From the NCBI RefSeq assembly GCF_901709675.1, contig NC_051095.1:11361956-11425955 (forward strand): 64,000 bases of DNA, written 5' to 3'. Positions 8,167 to 20,866 of this stretch are shown here, in pieces; positions within the stretch are counted from its first letter, which is position 1; each line of letters starts with the position of its first letter. A program made the translations under genes and the position numbers. The DNA is from Syngnathus acus (taxonomy: Eukaryota > Chordata > Actinopteri > Syngnathiformes > Syngnathidae). Under the pieces are notes generated by a model, which was given only the letters and a program-made list of their open reading frames with translations, ran no database searches and was not told where the DNA came from.

Positions 8167-11100
8167 AGGGCTTCCTCTCCGGGGACTTTCGCTACCTCCA
8201 CACAGGAGGAACATTACATTCCACCTCCTTTATGTGTCTAACTACTTTACCGCCAACATGATAAGACTCAATCATATCAGCAGTCCATTACATATTGTAA
8301 GGGGGAGTCATCGCTCAGGGAATACATTCTCTTTGGCTGATGATTATATTACGACGGATTTAGTGAGGCCTTCCTGCAATGTCCCCTGTTTTCTGTTGAC
8401 TGCATTGAATCAGTCACGTCAAGCATTTTTTTTTTTAAATGATAGATAGTACAGCACTCATTTAGGAGTACAATGACTTGTCCCTACAGTGTGCTGCTTT
8501 TGTGCCCTTGATACTCCTTTTTTGTTTCTTTATTCAAGCAGTTACCACCCTGGAATCCAATCTTTCGACCTGTGGGGCACATTAGATAGTACCTTATACA
8601 TTTTTTTATGAGCTAAAACTCCAAATTAGTGAGTAACCTCCAGAGGTCCCAAACATACAATTGTAAAAAGCAAAATAGTACTTTTGTTTGTTATGCATAA
8701 TCATTGTATTATGAATGTTATTTATTTACTACAACTTTATCTTTGTCCCTCTTTGCCAGTGATGTATAGTGCCAAACAGAACAATTAAATGTTGTTCCAC
8801 TAGATGGCAGAAAGTACATACAGCAATTAACCTGTGCATATGAACTTTTTGGGAGGGGAGGGGGGGGGGTGTCATTTTTGTTGGTGATGTGATTTGATGG
8901 TGTGCCCTGGGATGTTTTTCTAACATAAATATGTGCCTTGGCTCAATCAATGTCAGTAAACACCGCTTTATAGTGAAACGCTTTTGCAGTTTCTCTGTTG
9001 ACATTAGCTGTCAGAAAATTCAACAAATTGCATTATAAAAATAAGAGAAGCCTTTAGGAAATGTTTAAAATGCATGCTTATTTCCCCCCTGATATTGTGC
9101 AAGGGAAGATTACACGTTGCTTGCTTTATTCCGGCTCTAATTTAAGGCGTTATTTGTCTTTGTGTGCGATCTCATTCTCATCAAAATGCCCTTTCTTGCT
9201 CTGTTGGTTGTTGATTTCTTCCCCCAGTCTTTGAGGTATGGAACGGCTGTCCACATCGAACTAGCAGATGGATGCAGGCCTCACACCATGGCACACAAAG
9301 TCCTTTGAAGCTGTTTGAACCAAAAATTCATGTAGCTCTGTCCAGGTGGGTAATTGGCAAAGCTCCACCCCTCCCCTCTCCCTTCATTGACCAGCAGATT
9401 AACCTACATACTGGTGCTAAGTGGCACTGGTTTCCATTAATGACTGTCCACAATGAAGTGATGATGCTCTCCTAAATATTGCCCCACAACAAACGCTGAA
9501 CGAATATGATAGCCTTTGGCAGCAAATCTAATCCAGAGTGACTGCACGTGTGATGTAATTGCTACAGACACACAAACAAAAGAAAATGCAATTATTTTCC
9601 CTGCTAGCCCAATTGCTGAGGAGCGGTGTTGGATTCTTGGTGGGGTTAATTATTTTGAACCTGTAGTTTGGGTTGAAGATTGCATTTGGCCGTACTCGAG
9701 CCGGTCACCTTTTTTGACAATTTGTCTACTCACGTGGAAGAAAATTGAATGTAAATCCTCATTTATGGGTTCTTTTTATGTGTTGGTGGATGAAAACCTT
9801 GACCGAGAGTGCTGGGTTAAATCCTCAGACCAATAACCCGGTATTAGGTGGGTCCCTTTTGGTTACTATTTCCCCCAATGTGGGTTCAGTTTAACCCAAC
9901 AGCTTTAAGAGTACATATATATATGTATATTGTGGACACCTTCGTCGTTACAGTGTCCATTGACCACTATCAACACAAATAGGTTTGCCTTACTTATGAA
10001 CCTCCAAATGTGTGTTTCCCTTTCTTTGTACGTTATCAATAGAAGTACTGAAAAACAAGTTAATTGTCATTCTTTATGTCTATCCTAACGTATCCCACTT
10101 GACTTTGGGCCTTTTTTGTGTGGTTCCCACTTATCAAATCCTGGCTGTCCACAGTGATTCAAACGGGAATCTAGCTGGGCTCAGTAGACCTGTAGCATGG
10201 CCAAATACGAGCGGTGTGTTTGTTGAGCTTGTATACGCTGCTTGCATCTTAAGCAGTTGTTGTTTTTCTCCGACTGTCTACGCGTTCCCTGTGACATTTT
10301 TAACACCCGCATGACATGTTTGGATGTAGATGATGTCAGATACTTCAGATAATCATCGCTGCACTACCAGGTAAAATAAGACGTTCACCCTCCATCACGT
10401 CTTTGAGGTGGAAAGCAGATATTTATCATTCTCGCAGCACAGACTTGAAACGCAAAACATTCAAAGTGAGGCATCTTGAAAGCTGCTGTCAATCAAGTTC
10501 TAAAACACTAGACAGCTCGGTGGGGGCCGGTTCTCTGATCCGCACTCATCTGATTTTGATGCACTGCTATGGTCGTAATAGTTATCACCGGTGCCTGGTT
10601 TGTATTTGGGAGAATGCATGTAATGACACCCCAGTGTTTGGTGGGAGGCACTGATGGCTGCTAGCTAACCATTATAACAACAATAGCCACATCAGCATTG
10701 CCATTGTGGATGTTGTGTAGTGGTCGATAGTGCCTCGTGAGGCTATTGAGGCTAAAGAGCTTCTCGGCTCACGCACAGACTTTCAGACTCGGGGTAGTAT
10801 ATGTGGATTTGAGGCGCTGATCTGAGAGGAGATGGGTTGAAGACAAAATCTCATCATTAACTTTCCTCACTGTGACTATTATACTTGCGGAACTAGATTT
10901 ACATTGCTGACTCTCTACGGTTCAGCCTGGAGCAGGTTTATTATAGTTTTCGAAATAGCTAAAATTTGTAAATTAAAAACAAAAAAATCGATTTCTTTGA
11001 TGAGATAAAATCAAAACAAGTGCTTTTAAAAACTACAACTGAAATTTTCAAATTTATCCAACTATTAATAATTATAGCAAAAAATGTCTTACATTATCAG

Positions 11101-13090
11101 CTTTGTCAATTCATTCCAGAAATGAGCATTCAAGTTTATTTTCAACGTATTTATTTTGGTACGTATTACTGTACGGAATTGCAAATTTACTAGACTACTC
11201 TATACTTAGTGATCTTTTGACTAAAATGAACAAAAACTAAAAACCTGAAAATTTGATTTAAAAAATAAATGTCAACATGAAATAACTACCTATAGTGAAA
11301 AATCCCAAGATAGTATAACCCTAATCTGAATGGAATTCGTAGGGCTTCCATTGATATTGGTACCATTGGTACCATTTTTGGCTCACTACCAACACAAAAG
11401 GACCTCAAGGGCAGAGGAAAACACTGCAGTCAAATCATCTGTTGTCAAACAACGGGATTAGGAAGGACACATGCCAAGGAGAGCAAGAAAACATGTAAAA
11501 CGTCCACCATTGCTGTCTTTGGTTTACCATATCACATTCCTCTTCTTTGCTACATTGTTATCATGGTATGATGTCACCGTATTTACACGGATGACTAAAA
11601 TATCTCCATCCCACTTACGCTCCATGATAAAAACACCCAGATTAGTCATGCTACAGCTCACAGAGGCTCGCTGAATATTGCTGTACGGTACAGTAGGCCG
11701 ATTTATAGTTGGAAACATGGCTATTGATTTTTCTGTGATAAGAGAAAACCGCAAGGTCCTTTGTGGGTCACATGACGTGTTATAGAATGCATTTATTCTC
11801 TTTGCTCTCCTGGAGGAAAACCGCTTCTCGATCCATCTGCTGCTCAATGGTGTTGAAATCCCCGGTGTTGTATCCATCCGCAAATATTCCTGAGTCATAA
11901 ACTGGTTCGGATCTGGAAAGTATTAGTGAGCCAGCCAAAATCGCTCACTCCTTTTCTTCCACGTGCACTGTCTGGAAGGCCCGCAACCAGAAAGTTCAGC
12001 TGTGAGAAGTATGTGCAACCCCGCCAAAAGGAAAGCCTGTGTATTTCACTTTTCTCAACTTCGAGTCATGCAATTACTGCGAGCAGACTCCTCTTCAACG
12101 GCTGCATCACATCTTAAATATATTTCTATTTTGTGTAAGGTTCACATGAGGTGATTACCAATGCACGGGGATTCTCTACCACACAGTAATGAGACGCCAC
12201 AAGAAGTTGATATTCGTGGCATTTCTTCTGATTAGACTCTTGACTGACCTGCTGTATTTCAGAGATTCACAACTGCCATGACCTCACACGCTAGCCTTGT
12301 TCCCTAGCAGCAAGAGGAGCTTAAGCGTGGAGGCGGCAAAGCATACCTGCGCAGCTCAAAATGTCATTTATTACCAGTAATGATCTCAACACAGTCATTG
12401 CCCAAGAAGAACCTTTTTTCATGATTATATTTTCCCTCTCTGGATAGCACATTTGATAGGATTAATGTGTCAAATTCAGCAGCGCTCACATGCATTCAGC
12501 GTTCATCTCATTCGTTATGTTGACACCCTTTGACGGGAGGGCTGGAGTCCATTTCCACTGAGATTGGAATAAGACAAATGAAGTCATTATTAACTGATGC
12601 ATGTAGTGATGTAGAGCAGCAGCAGTAGCAGAAATGCTCAAACAGGAAGTGGTACCTTTTACTGCCAACTAGGGTAAGAATAGTTTCCGATTTTTTTTAC
12701 TCAGTTTTATTTCGGCATTTTAAATTTCTCAAAGTATACGGCTGCAATGTCGAGAATATAAGGGACCTGATGATTATAATTTCAGTTTTTAATCCATTGC
12801 TATAAATGCTGTAGCCTGAAGCGCTTTGTTACGGCTACAGCTGTTGTGTAAGCACGATATAAAGAACAATATATTGTATTGTATCGTAATAAGGACTATA
12901 AGTGAAGGGAGGAAATCCTCAGCAAGTATTTCAAAGGAAAAAACATTGAAGCCTGAACCAAAGTTGCGTAATAGCCCCTTTCCTGTATGCCTGATTATGT
13001 TTGCTTTTCCTACGAGCCTTTCCTCTCATTACTTTCCATATACAGTAGAAGTCAAGTTTTCCTCCTCCATGTGTCTGGCTCCTCCTCCCC
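8167..13090. other. Noncoding region between foldback element and rgcc
   Basis: AT-rich DNA with many stops in all frames. ORFs up to about 124 codons (for example 11524-11898 minus) show no recognisable domain or splice context. A MITE-like fragment lies near 9640-9915. A short repeat GGTACCATTGGTACC is at about 11359-11373. Regulatory elements for rgcc may be in the last kilobases, but I see none beyond the core promoter. Confidence 0.5.
9640..9915 (+). repeat. MITE-like interspersed repeat fragment, copy A
   Basis: Contains TTGGGTTGAAGATTGCATTTGG, then GGTGGATGAAAACCTTGACC and a 3' end with TTTAACCCAACAGCTTTAAGAGTAC. The same order of motifs appears near 31590-32040. The GGGTT/AACCC-rich body with an end close to AGAGTGTA is typical of a short non-autonomous DNA element common in teleosts. 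Boundaries are approximate. Confidence 0.45.
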
Positions 13091-13102
13091 TTTTCTCAGC
13101 TG

Positions 13103-13108
13103 TATAAG
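13103..13108 (+). promoter_or_regulatory. TATA box of rgcc
   Basis: TATAAG lies 90 bp before the start codon and implies transcription starts near 13130-13140. A CCTCCTCCCC stretch, Sp1-like on the opposite strand, lies immediately upstream (about 13080-13090). The match in position and context makes this a good core promoter candidate. Confidence 0.6.
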
Positions 13109-13192
13109 AGAACTACAGTCAGCTCCAGTCAGCCTAGAAACGCCTTGATCCCAGCAGTCTGCTCTTTATTTCGTCCCTAGATTGGCGCCACT

Positions 13193-16100
13193 ATGTCCTC
13201 AGGAGTGACTTCAGGTGAGTCCAGCGTCTATATGAGCCATTAGTTTTCAAGTGGTGCACTGATGGGGATCAGATAGCCATTTAAGAAGTTTTCAGCGAAG
13301 CTATATTTGATGTTTTTAAAACCTATTTCTTGCCCAGTCACATCATATTTGAACTGTTCTACACTTTCACATTTTGCCTACCTCGCGATTGGTTTGATCA
13401 CGGCTGTAATGTTTCATATTTTCACATTTTCCACTTTCATTTTTATGTGTGCACCACAGTCACGTGTCATTCAACAATTTTTTTTCCCCAAAATTAAGCA
13501 CATATATTTAGATTCTAAATGAATTTGTCAATGTTTTACCATCCTGTTTTCTCCTTTTAAAGTAAATAAGAACTGTGTTTATCCTGCAATTGCACAAAAT
13601 GACATCTTTTACCACAGCCCACGGCTCACATTCTAACTTTGTTTCACATTTTATTGTCAATACCACAATGTTAACAGTTTGGGTCTTTTAACACCACTGA
13701 GATGTTTTTCATGCCTTAAAGGCTGTTTATTTGCCCACCTCCACTCCATCCTAACTACATGTATAGGCTTAAGCGTTTATTTCATTCCAATCTCATGAAA
13801 TTCTCAAGACATTTTTCTATACGACCCCCAAAACACTATAGGCAATCTTTTCGAAACAACCCTGCTTGCTAATGCTTATAAAAAATATAAAAATAGTTGC
13901 AATGAAGTGACTTCATAAAGTGGTGTCATATTTTCCACGCAGACTTTGAGCTGGACCTGCAAGATCTGCTGCAAGAGTTCCAAGATGTGGTGAAAGAACT
14001 GCAGGCCCCCCCTCAAAGTAGCCTACATGCATACCAGCACATGTTGACGGAGGCCAAGAGCCGCACGGCACCAGGGGACGACAGCGGGGTCGAAGACTCT
14101 GATTACAGTAAGAAAAATGAGCAACCTCCAAAACCCAATATTAATAAGCGTGGGACAAATAATCCTCCACGCTTTTAATTTGCATTGAATGAATGGTACC
14201 AAAGGACAACATCCATATACCCCTTGAATATTAATGCCTTTCTGCAGGCATAATAGTCTTTGTGATTCTTTTCTTGCGGTTATGCAAAAACAGACGGTTA
14301 TAGGACAAAAGAAACAATCGTGCTTTTGCTCCCCTCTGTGATGCATCATTGAATGTGTTTTGACCGCTAGTGTTTAAAAAGAGAGGCCTGTGACAATAAA
14401 AACGAAACCTTCACAGTCATTGGATGAATAAGCATTCATTTTGCAGCTTGCAGCATTTCTCGACCGAAACAAATGTAAGTTTTAGAAAACAATAGTGTTT
14501 GCGGGACCAATGTGATCTCTGTGTGTTTAATTAACGGCGTAATGTTGGCATAAAATAAGCAACAATGACTGCGATGCATTTGTGTAGTGAAGTGGGAACC
14601 CCCAGGGAGAGTACTAAATGTTCCCTCTTTAGATGTTGTAAATATTGACATATTGAAGGAATGTAGTGGATTATGTAAATGATCACAAGGTTGAATGAAC
14701 TCAATATTTTGGTATAACAAAATGCAATCACGTGTCATTTGTATTTTAAAACTAAACTAAATGTAATTGTAAATACATAAAAAAACTTTGTAGTCTGCAT
14801 GTGCCAGGGGTGCGACCATTCCATTTGGGGGAGGCTCCAGATAAAGGTGCCAACGCATGAAATTATTTGTTCCTTTTCAGCCCGTAGCCATTGAAGGGGA
14901 CCTAAAAATATTTTCCAATAGCTTTGGCATGCACTTTACAGTATATGGTCAATTTATAAATGTGATTAAGATGGGTATTTAAATGACGACTGTATTGAAC
15001 ATTTATTCAATAATTTGCCATATTATGAAAAACAGATACAATGACATAAAAGTAATACAAACTATTGTATGTTTGTACCTAATGTTGTGGCCAATGAGTG
15101 CGTGATCCTAAAATTGTGTCTCCTGCAGGCAGTGAAACATCTTTGGGCAACAGTTTGAACACCAGCGAGGAGGAGCTGCACACAGCAGGCTTAACGCTGC
15201 TACCGAAAGGTACTGAAGTCGTCCTTCAGCGTATGCATATCGCCGTTCCGATCGCTGTTGTTCTTGCTGTGACCACTAAAGCTCTGTTGTGTTTTTTTTT
15301 TTAAACAACAGCTTCTGTCTGTGGCTGCCGTGTCTCCTGCAGGGCTTTTTGTGTCATGTCACAGCGCTTCATCTTGTATCGGTGCAAATGCAGTTGTATT
15401 GGGTCGCATACGCAGCGAGGACGGTTACATATCAATGGGAATAAACAAGGGTGACCCGCAGGGGCCGCTTACTCTATTCCACGTCAGAAGGTTATGCAGA
15501 GAGATCCCTGTGGGAGGTTGCGAGCTGTCAAGTTTTTGGGCCCAACTTTAACGCTGTTTGTAGACAAAAACTGGAATATTTTCCTTGTCTAAAAGCAGTT
15601 CATCAGATATTCTCTTACTTCACAGCAGTTGTTCCAATGGAAATACCAAAGAAATGAGCCGTGCTTCAAAATCTTTCCATTGCTCTTTGTTTTTTTTTTT
15701 CTTCTTTCTAATTCCTTTTCTCTCTGTCCTCTTTTTGCAGCCAAGCTGGGAGACACAAGGGAGCTGGAGAGCTTCATTGATGTGTTGGACCGGGAACTTG
15801 CTGGTGTGTAGTTAAGGAAATTAGAGCTTCTATCACTCAATCTTTTATTTTCTTATTTTTCACTGACACACTTACACACTACACACCACAGTAGTAGTGT
15901 ACATATCACATACATAGTGTCCCATCCTCCGTCTTGGCATCACCGAGCACCTCTTATAGGTCTGATTTGCTAACATACGTGTAACAGGCAGTAAATTGTG
16001 TGTTCACACTAACAGATTGCAACATAATTGGCAAGAGGTGTAAAAGTGGTGGGGACAGAGGACAAATTTCATAAATATGCTTTGAATCATATCAATCAAT

Positions 16101-16255
16101 AATGATGACACTATCATCATAAAATAATTCATATTACAAATAAATCATTACACCCTTTGAACTTCAAAAGACTGGTTTTAGTTTCTGTGAGATGCCCCTC
16201 TCCTCATCTGCCTCCTGAGCATCATTCTCATCTCTTTTCTATCACAGAGATGTGA
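13193..16255 (+). CDS. rgcc: Regulator of cell cycle RGCC (RGC-32), five exons
   Basis: Coding exons are 13193-13214, 13943-14107, 15129-15209, 15741-15803 and 16248-16255. All introns are GT-AG and all junctions keep phase 1, giving 112 aa against 137 in human RGCC. The start has A at -3. Exon 2 encodes an acidic, leucine-rich helix-like stretch (DFELDLQDLLQEFQDVVKEL) and a Ser/Asp-rich segment (DDSGVEDSDYS) equivalent to the SDSSGFSDSES region of the family. Exon 4 encodes the family signature AKLGDTRELESFIDVLDREL, matching AKLGDTKELEAFIADLDKTL in mammals. Exon 5 supplies only EM and the stop, as in human ...LASM. Rgcc is a small cytoplasmic/nuclear regulator reported to bind CDK1 and to respond to complement and TGF-beta. 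The fish protein lacks the alanine-rich N-terminus of the human one. Confidence 0.9.
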
Positions 16256-16850
16256 AAATGCCCGTCGAGGGGCAGAGAAAACAGGCTGCAGGGAGGCAAC
16301 ACGGCCGACTGCCGCCGAGCAGACGGACGGACGGATCTACAGCAAAGCTCATCGGAGGGAGCCAGCCCTGCCCTCGCTGCTTTAGGGGAAGAGGTTAAGA
16401 TCAGAATTAAAAGGGCGTTTCATCGTTAAAAAGAAAAAGCACAAGACCCCCTGACGATGCTGCGTCCTTGTCCAGAAGACGACGAGCCTGCAGTGTCATC
16501 TCCAAGATGTGTGACATATTCCCAAATCTCGATAAAACCTCCATCTGTCCGACTTAAGAAGCCTGCCTCCAGTCCTCTGAATATGTTGATGCCTCATTTG
16601 AAATTCCCAACTGTACTAAACCAGGAATTCGCTTCGATTCCTCTGGCATCCTTTGTTTTTGTTTTTTGGAAGGAGGCTTTGTGTAGCAAAACTATGCAGC
16701 ACTTTAGTTTAACTTTAAGTCTCTGCTGTGTAATATCAAAATGTCATTTATATTCTGTTGTTTCACTGTACAGTTCTTGTTATTGCTTTGTTTTGTATCA
16801 AATGTCATGAAGTTGAGTGCATGTAGTGGATAAATAAAAGACCATTTGCT
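16256..16850 (+). other. rgcc: rgcc 3' UTR
   Basis: About 600 nt from the TGA to just past the AATAAA signal. The 117-codon ORF at 16457-16810 inside it has no homology signal and is considered chance. Confidence 0.7.
16833..16838 (+). terminator. rgcc: rgcc polyadenylation signal
   Basis: AATAAA followed within 30 bp by a GT/T-rich stretch (CTTGCAGTCTTTGCCTTTTT). Cleavage is expected around 16850-16860. Confidence 0.7.
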
Positions 16851-17490
16851 TGCAGTCTTTGCCTTTTTATGCCCTTTATGTTGATGGAAACCAAATCCAA
16901 AGTAGGTCTACAAGAGACAGGGTGACATTTGCTGGCCACATTTTACTTTCAACACAAACATTTCAAACGTACGTATACTTGACAAGAAACAATGTGGCTT
17001 CACCTTTGGTGCCGTGTGACTTTTGCCGCCGTGTATTATAACAGAGCCGGTGTCTGATGTCTGCTCAAGCATTCTTCATTGTGTACACTGTAACTTTGCT
17101 TCCTGTATGCGTGCTCTGATCGTGCTTTGAGTTTCACTTCTGCCAACACATGAGGAAAGACACAAATTTAGCTCAGACACGCAGCCAAGACAGCTTGAAA
17201 GGGAAGTGCGTCAAAGGCACCGCAGAACAACAATGCATGTTTTAACTTTGTTCCGAAACTGATGTAGGTTGCGACCGCCGCTCCAACTCTGGAGACAGAA
17301 TGTTCTTATGACATTGTAAGGTTTGTTTAAAAAAAAAAAAACTGCAATGAAAGGTTTGAAGTTGAAACTCCTTTTCTTGTCCACAGAGAATTAAACAAGT
17401 CAAATATTGTCAATAAAGATACAAATATTTAAAACTGTAAAATAATAAATTTCTTAAACCCTCATAATAACTTCAATTTAAACATAAACC

Positions 17491-17872
17491 TGTCATGAAG
17501 TGAATGAAGCTGGGCGACCAAACGCAGCTTGGACCAGGGTTTATTGAAGGGAAAAGGTAGTTGGAAGAGAGGATAAGGGGAACAAACTAACAGAACCAGC
17601 AAACTGACATAACTTAACGGACCGACGGACAGACTGGCTAACCAAAACAGAACTGGCAAAGCCAGGAACCTAAAGAAACAAGAACGACATTAAACGTGAA
17701 GACTTCAACGATCTGACGGGAGTGAGGGGCAGACAGGACTTAAATACAAGACAGGTAACAAGAGACAGGTGACTGTGGTAACATTAATTGAGGTAACACA
17801 GGAGGGGAGGGGTAACGCGAACAGAAACCATAGTAACATACATAACAAAGCAACCGGGTACGAGTTGTGACA
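17491..17872. repeat. Probable interspersed repeat with TGTCA...TGACA ends
   Basis: The segment runs from TGTCATGAAG to GAGTTGTGACA. It contains the phrases GACTTAAATACAAGACAGGTAA and GAGACAGGTGACTGTGGTAA, which resemble a repeat commonly met in fish introns. Family not identified, and ends are set only by the short inverted TGTCA. Confidence 0.35.
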
Positions 17873-18004
17873 AAACCAATTCAGTCTGACACAAGGCCTT
17901 ATAGTCAAATTTTCACCATCATAAAACTTTTATCAAATGTACGAGCAATGTTTTAGATAAAATATTAAGTGTAGAAGAAGCATACTACTTTGAACATCCT
18001 TTAA

Positions 18005-18110
18005 ACCAGGGGGGTCACCAAGTCCGGTCTTCCAGGGCACCTATCCACCGTGTTTTTGACATGTCCCTCGTTCTGAATTAACTCAAATGGATTACTAATT
18101 GTACTTTAGC
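18005..18110 (+). repeat. hAT-like MITE fragment
   Basis: CCAGGGGGGTCACCAAGTCCGGTCTTCCAGGGC followed by GACATGTCCCTCGTTCTG resembles one end of a common fish repeat whose consensus opens with a CCAGGGGTCACCAACTCCGGTCCTCGAGG theme. The other end is not found, so this is a truncated copy. Confidence 0.35.
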
Positions 18111-19282
18111 CAAAATTATATTAAAGTCCAAAAAATCTTGATCACCATTGCATGTACGTATGTAGCGCATTAACTACACCATACTGTCAAGCCTGGAAGA
18201 CATAGCGACGTGTACATCGATGCATTAACTTAGGTAAAAGTTTTCCATTTTAGCTTCAAATAACTTTCCTAAACCCTCACGATCCCTCGCCATACTCTGG
18301 CCAACGGCAAAACCCTTGGTGTTCTTCTGGACCAATTTCAAATCCATCTGCTTGCGTTGTGCCAGATGCTAGCTAGCCCTAAGCCCTGGTGTGTTTGTTT
18401 TCATCTCCTGTTTGCCATTGAAGTTTGTGTTTTGGCCTGACCTGTTCTGACTTGAATGCAAAAAGTCAGATTCGGTGTTTCGCTCACCACCGATTGGTGC
18501 ACAGCCCTAATATTCATAAAATGTAACTAAATGAAACAACACCAATCTTTTTAAAACAACAAGAGATGAAACAATGGAAAATCCTCTGACTAAGGATCCT
18601 TCACTTAGTCACAGTGACAGATTTTTTTTTTTGCTTCTCAAAGTTCAAACGAGAGCTGTCTGCTGAAAGCCGTCACACACGCCATGGGCTGACTGACAGA
18701 TTTGCTTGTGTGGAACTACTTGTTGACATGGCGCCAGTGGCCAGTGGAAGGAGGGCTGCTTATTTAAGATACTCTCCCTCACTGTTTGTCTTATTAACAG
18801 CCATTCGCTTCACAGACTTTGCCTCCTCTCTGAACTCTGTCTCAATATTTTACCGACACTGAATGAGAGAGAAGCCAGAGCTGATTGGTAAAAGGGATGA
18901 AGAAGATGTAGTCATGGAGAAAAACAATTATATATTTGTCATGATAATGTCTTTCTTCCTGTTCTTCTTAAATAGCACGAATGTAGCTAAACGGTCACAC
19001 TTCTTTAAGCAGTGTTTCTGTGCTTAGTTGGAACTTATCTTTTAACAGACCATTTAGCATGGCGAGGATTCTGCCTGGATGTTACCTCACCAACAAATGT
19101 AACATGGTCTCTTAGAGGGTTGACGCTGCCCAGCAATTCAATGCGATTAAAAAAAAAACCTCTTCCAAATGCTTCAAAAGTCAATTGCTTAGAAAGAACA
19201 CCATCAAGGGACCTGTTACAGTCTAAATGCACGGCATATGTATGTGAAAGAAATATTAATGATGGTGTGAAGAAATAAAGTT

Positions 19283-19319
19283 TCATTCATTCATTCATTC
19301 ATTCATTCATTCATTCATT
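19283..19319. repeat. (CATT)n microsatellite
   Basis: About nine uninterrupted CATT units. Confidence 0.9.
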
Positions 19320-20692
19320 AGGCCCGAAATGACACGTGATAGTGGAACTTAATGAAAGTGGTGGACTTAATCCTATGATAACTACAATTCCATGCATTAA
19401 ATAAATAAATAACCTAAAATATGATAAACCTATTAACAATAATAGGACCAGTAATATAAATGCAGGACATACAATAAAGCATATCCAGCTACATAAAAGT
19501 CTAATGACATGTCCAGTGAATCTAGTCAATTCCCAGCTGTTAACTATGCAGCATGAGCCTTTACTCTTGAGTCTTGACTCTGAGTCTGATGTACGTAACA
19601 TCTCATCTTGCGGAATGGCAACACTGATTGTTTATCTGCTGATTATAATGTGTCTAGAATTTGATTGGCAGACCCTGACTAGAAGAGGTCACCACGTCAG
19701 CCACTCATCTTGTTTAGAGACCGCCTCGAGTAAATGATGAAGGAACTGAGTTCATCAGTGGATAAATGAAAATGAATTGATGCTATGATGAGACCGGAGA
19801 CTACGGCTCCAGACGCTGAATGGTCCTGAGAGATGAAGGTATAATTCTTGTATCACGGTTTAGCCCTCGCTCCCTTCACCTGTGGACTCAGCCATCTTGG
19901 TAATTAATGTCACACGGACTTAAAATCTGCACGTACGTTGATGGTTAGTTGGGAGCAAGTTAGCAACCTAATGAAGATGTAATTGAGTACAGCAGAGAGG
20001 AGACACTTATTATCAGACGAGGAGTAAATGAAGTCGAGATATGGCCTGCGCTTGTGGGCCTATTGTGTCCGCACAGCACACACACAAGTACACACACATT
20101 GATTTTCACTGGTGCCTGAGAGGACTTACACACCCAAAATAGCAAGAGGGAGTTAAAACACTAAAATGTGCATAATTTACCATGGCATCAAAATGTTCTC
20201 AATGAGCTTTTTATAGACTATTGTGACACAGCAGCAAACACGGTGCTCTGACCCACAGCAGAACAAATGGCTGATCCAAGTTGCAAATTGTCTGACTGTA
20301 GCCTCTGCATCCACCACAAATAAGACTGGTGGTTGGAAGACTTGTTATGAAATCAAGAGACACATAACCACGATGTTCCCGTCTAATGAATGCTCTTTCT
20401 TTGTGACCGCATGATCTTTCTTCTCTGGATGTTGCTAAAGCCATCAGTTAGGGCATAGAGTATCTCATCTTTCATGGATGACATAACATTTCAACATGGG
20501 GAAATGGAATCGATTGTTCCATCTGCTCCTTTGTCAAACTCAAATGACAAAACACATGGTGGTAATTGGTGCTGCAAAATAACAGGAATTTTCCTCAATT
20601 GGAAACTCCCCATGGGAAAATAAGGTAGGATCATTCATTTCAGGTTAGTCCAAAACTTAAATGCCATGCATCATTAACGTGTAACCTCCTGT

Positions 20693-20866
20693 TCAGGGTT
20701 GTGGGTTTATGGACTAGTTCTGGCTCGGAGGCGGGTGGGGGCAACTCCGATCCTTGAGGGGAACATTCCTGATCATTTGAATCGGGTGTGGTGGAGGCAG
20801 GTGATTTGGAAGAGGGAGAAATCCAAAATACCGATCCTCGACGACCACAGTTGATCATCCCTGGTC
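20693..20866 (-). repeat. hAT-like MITE fragment, minus orientation
   Basis: On the minus strand it reads ACCAGGGATGATCAACTGTGG, then TCCCTCTTCCAAATCACCTG and GATTCAAATGATCAGGAA. This is the order seen in a widespread teleost non-autonomous hAT-like family. It shares the theme of the 18005 fragment and of the 236-bp tandem unit (TCCTCGGGG...). Confidence 0.4.

Noticed and set aside
15804-15812. Terminating rgcc in exon 4 (GGT GTG TAG)
   Set aside because: GTGTGT works as a donor, and joining to 16248 gives the family-like LAEM ending, as in mammalian LASM.
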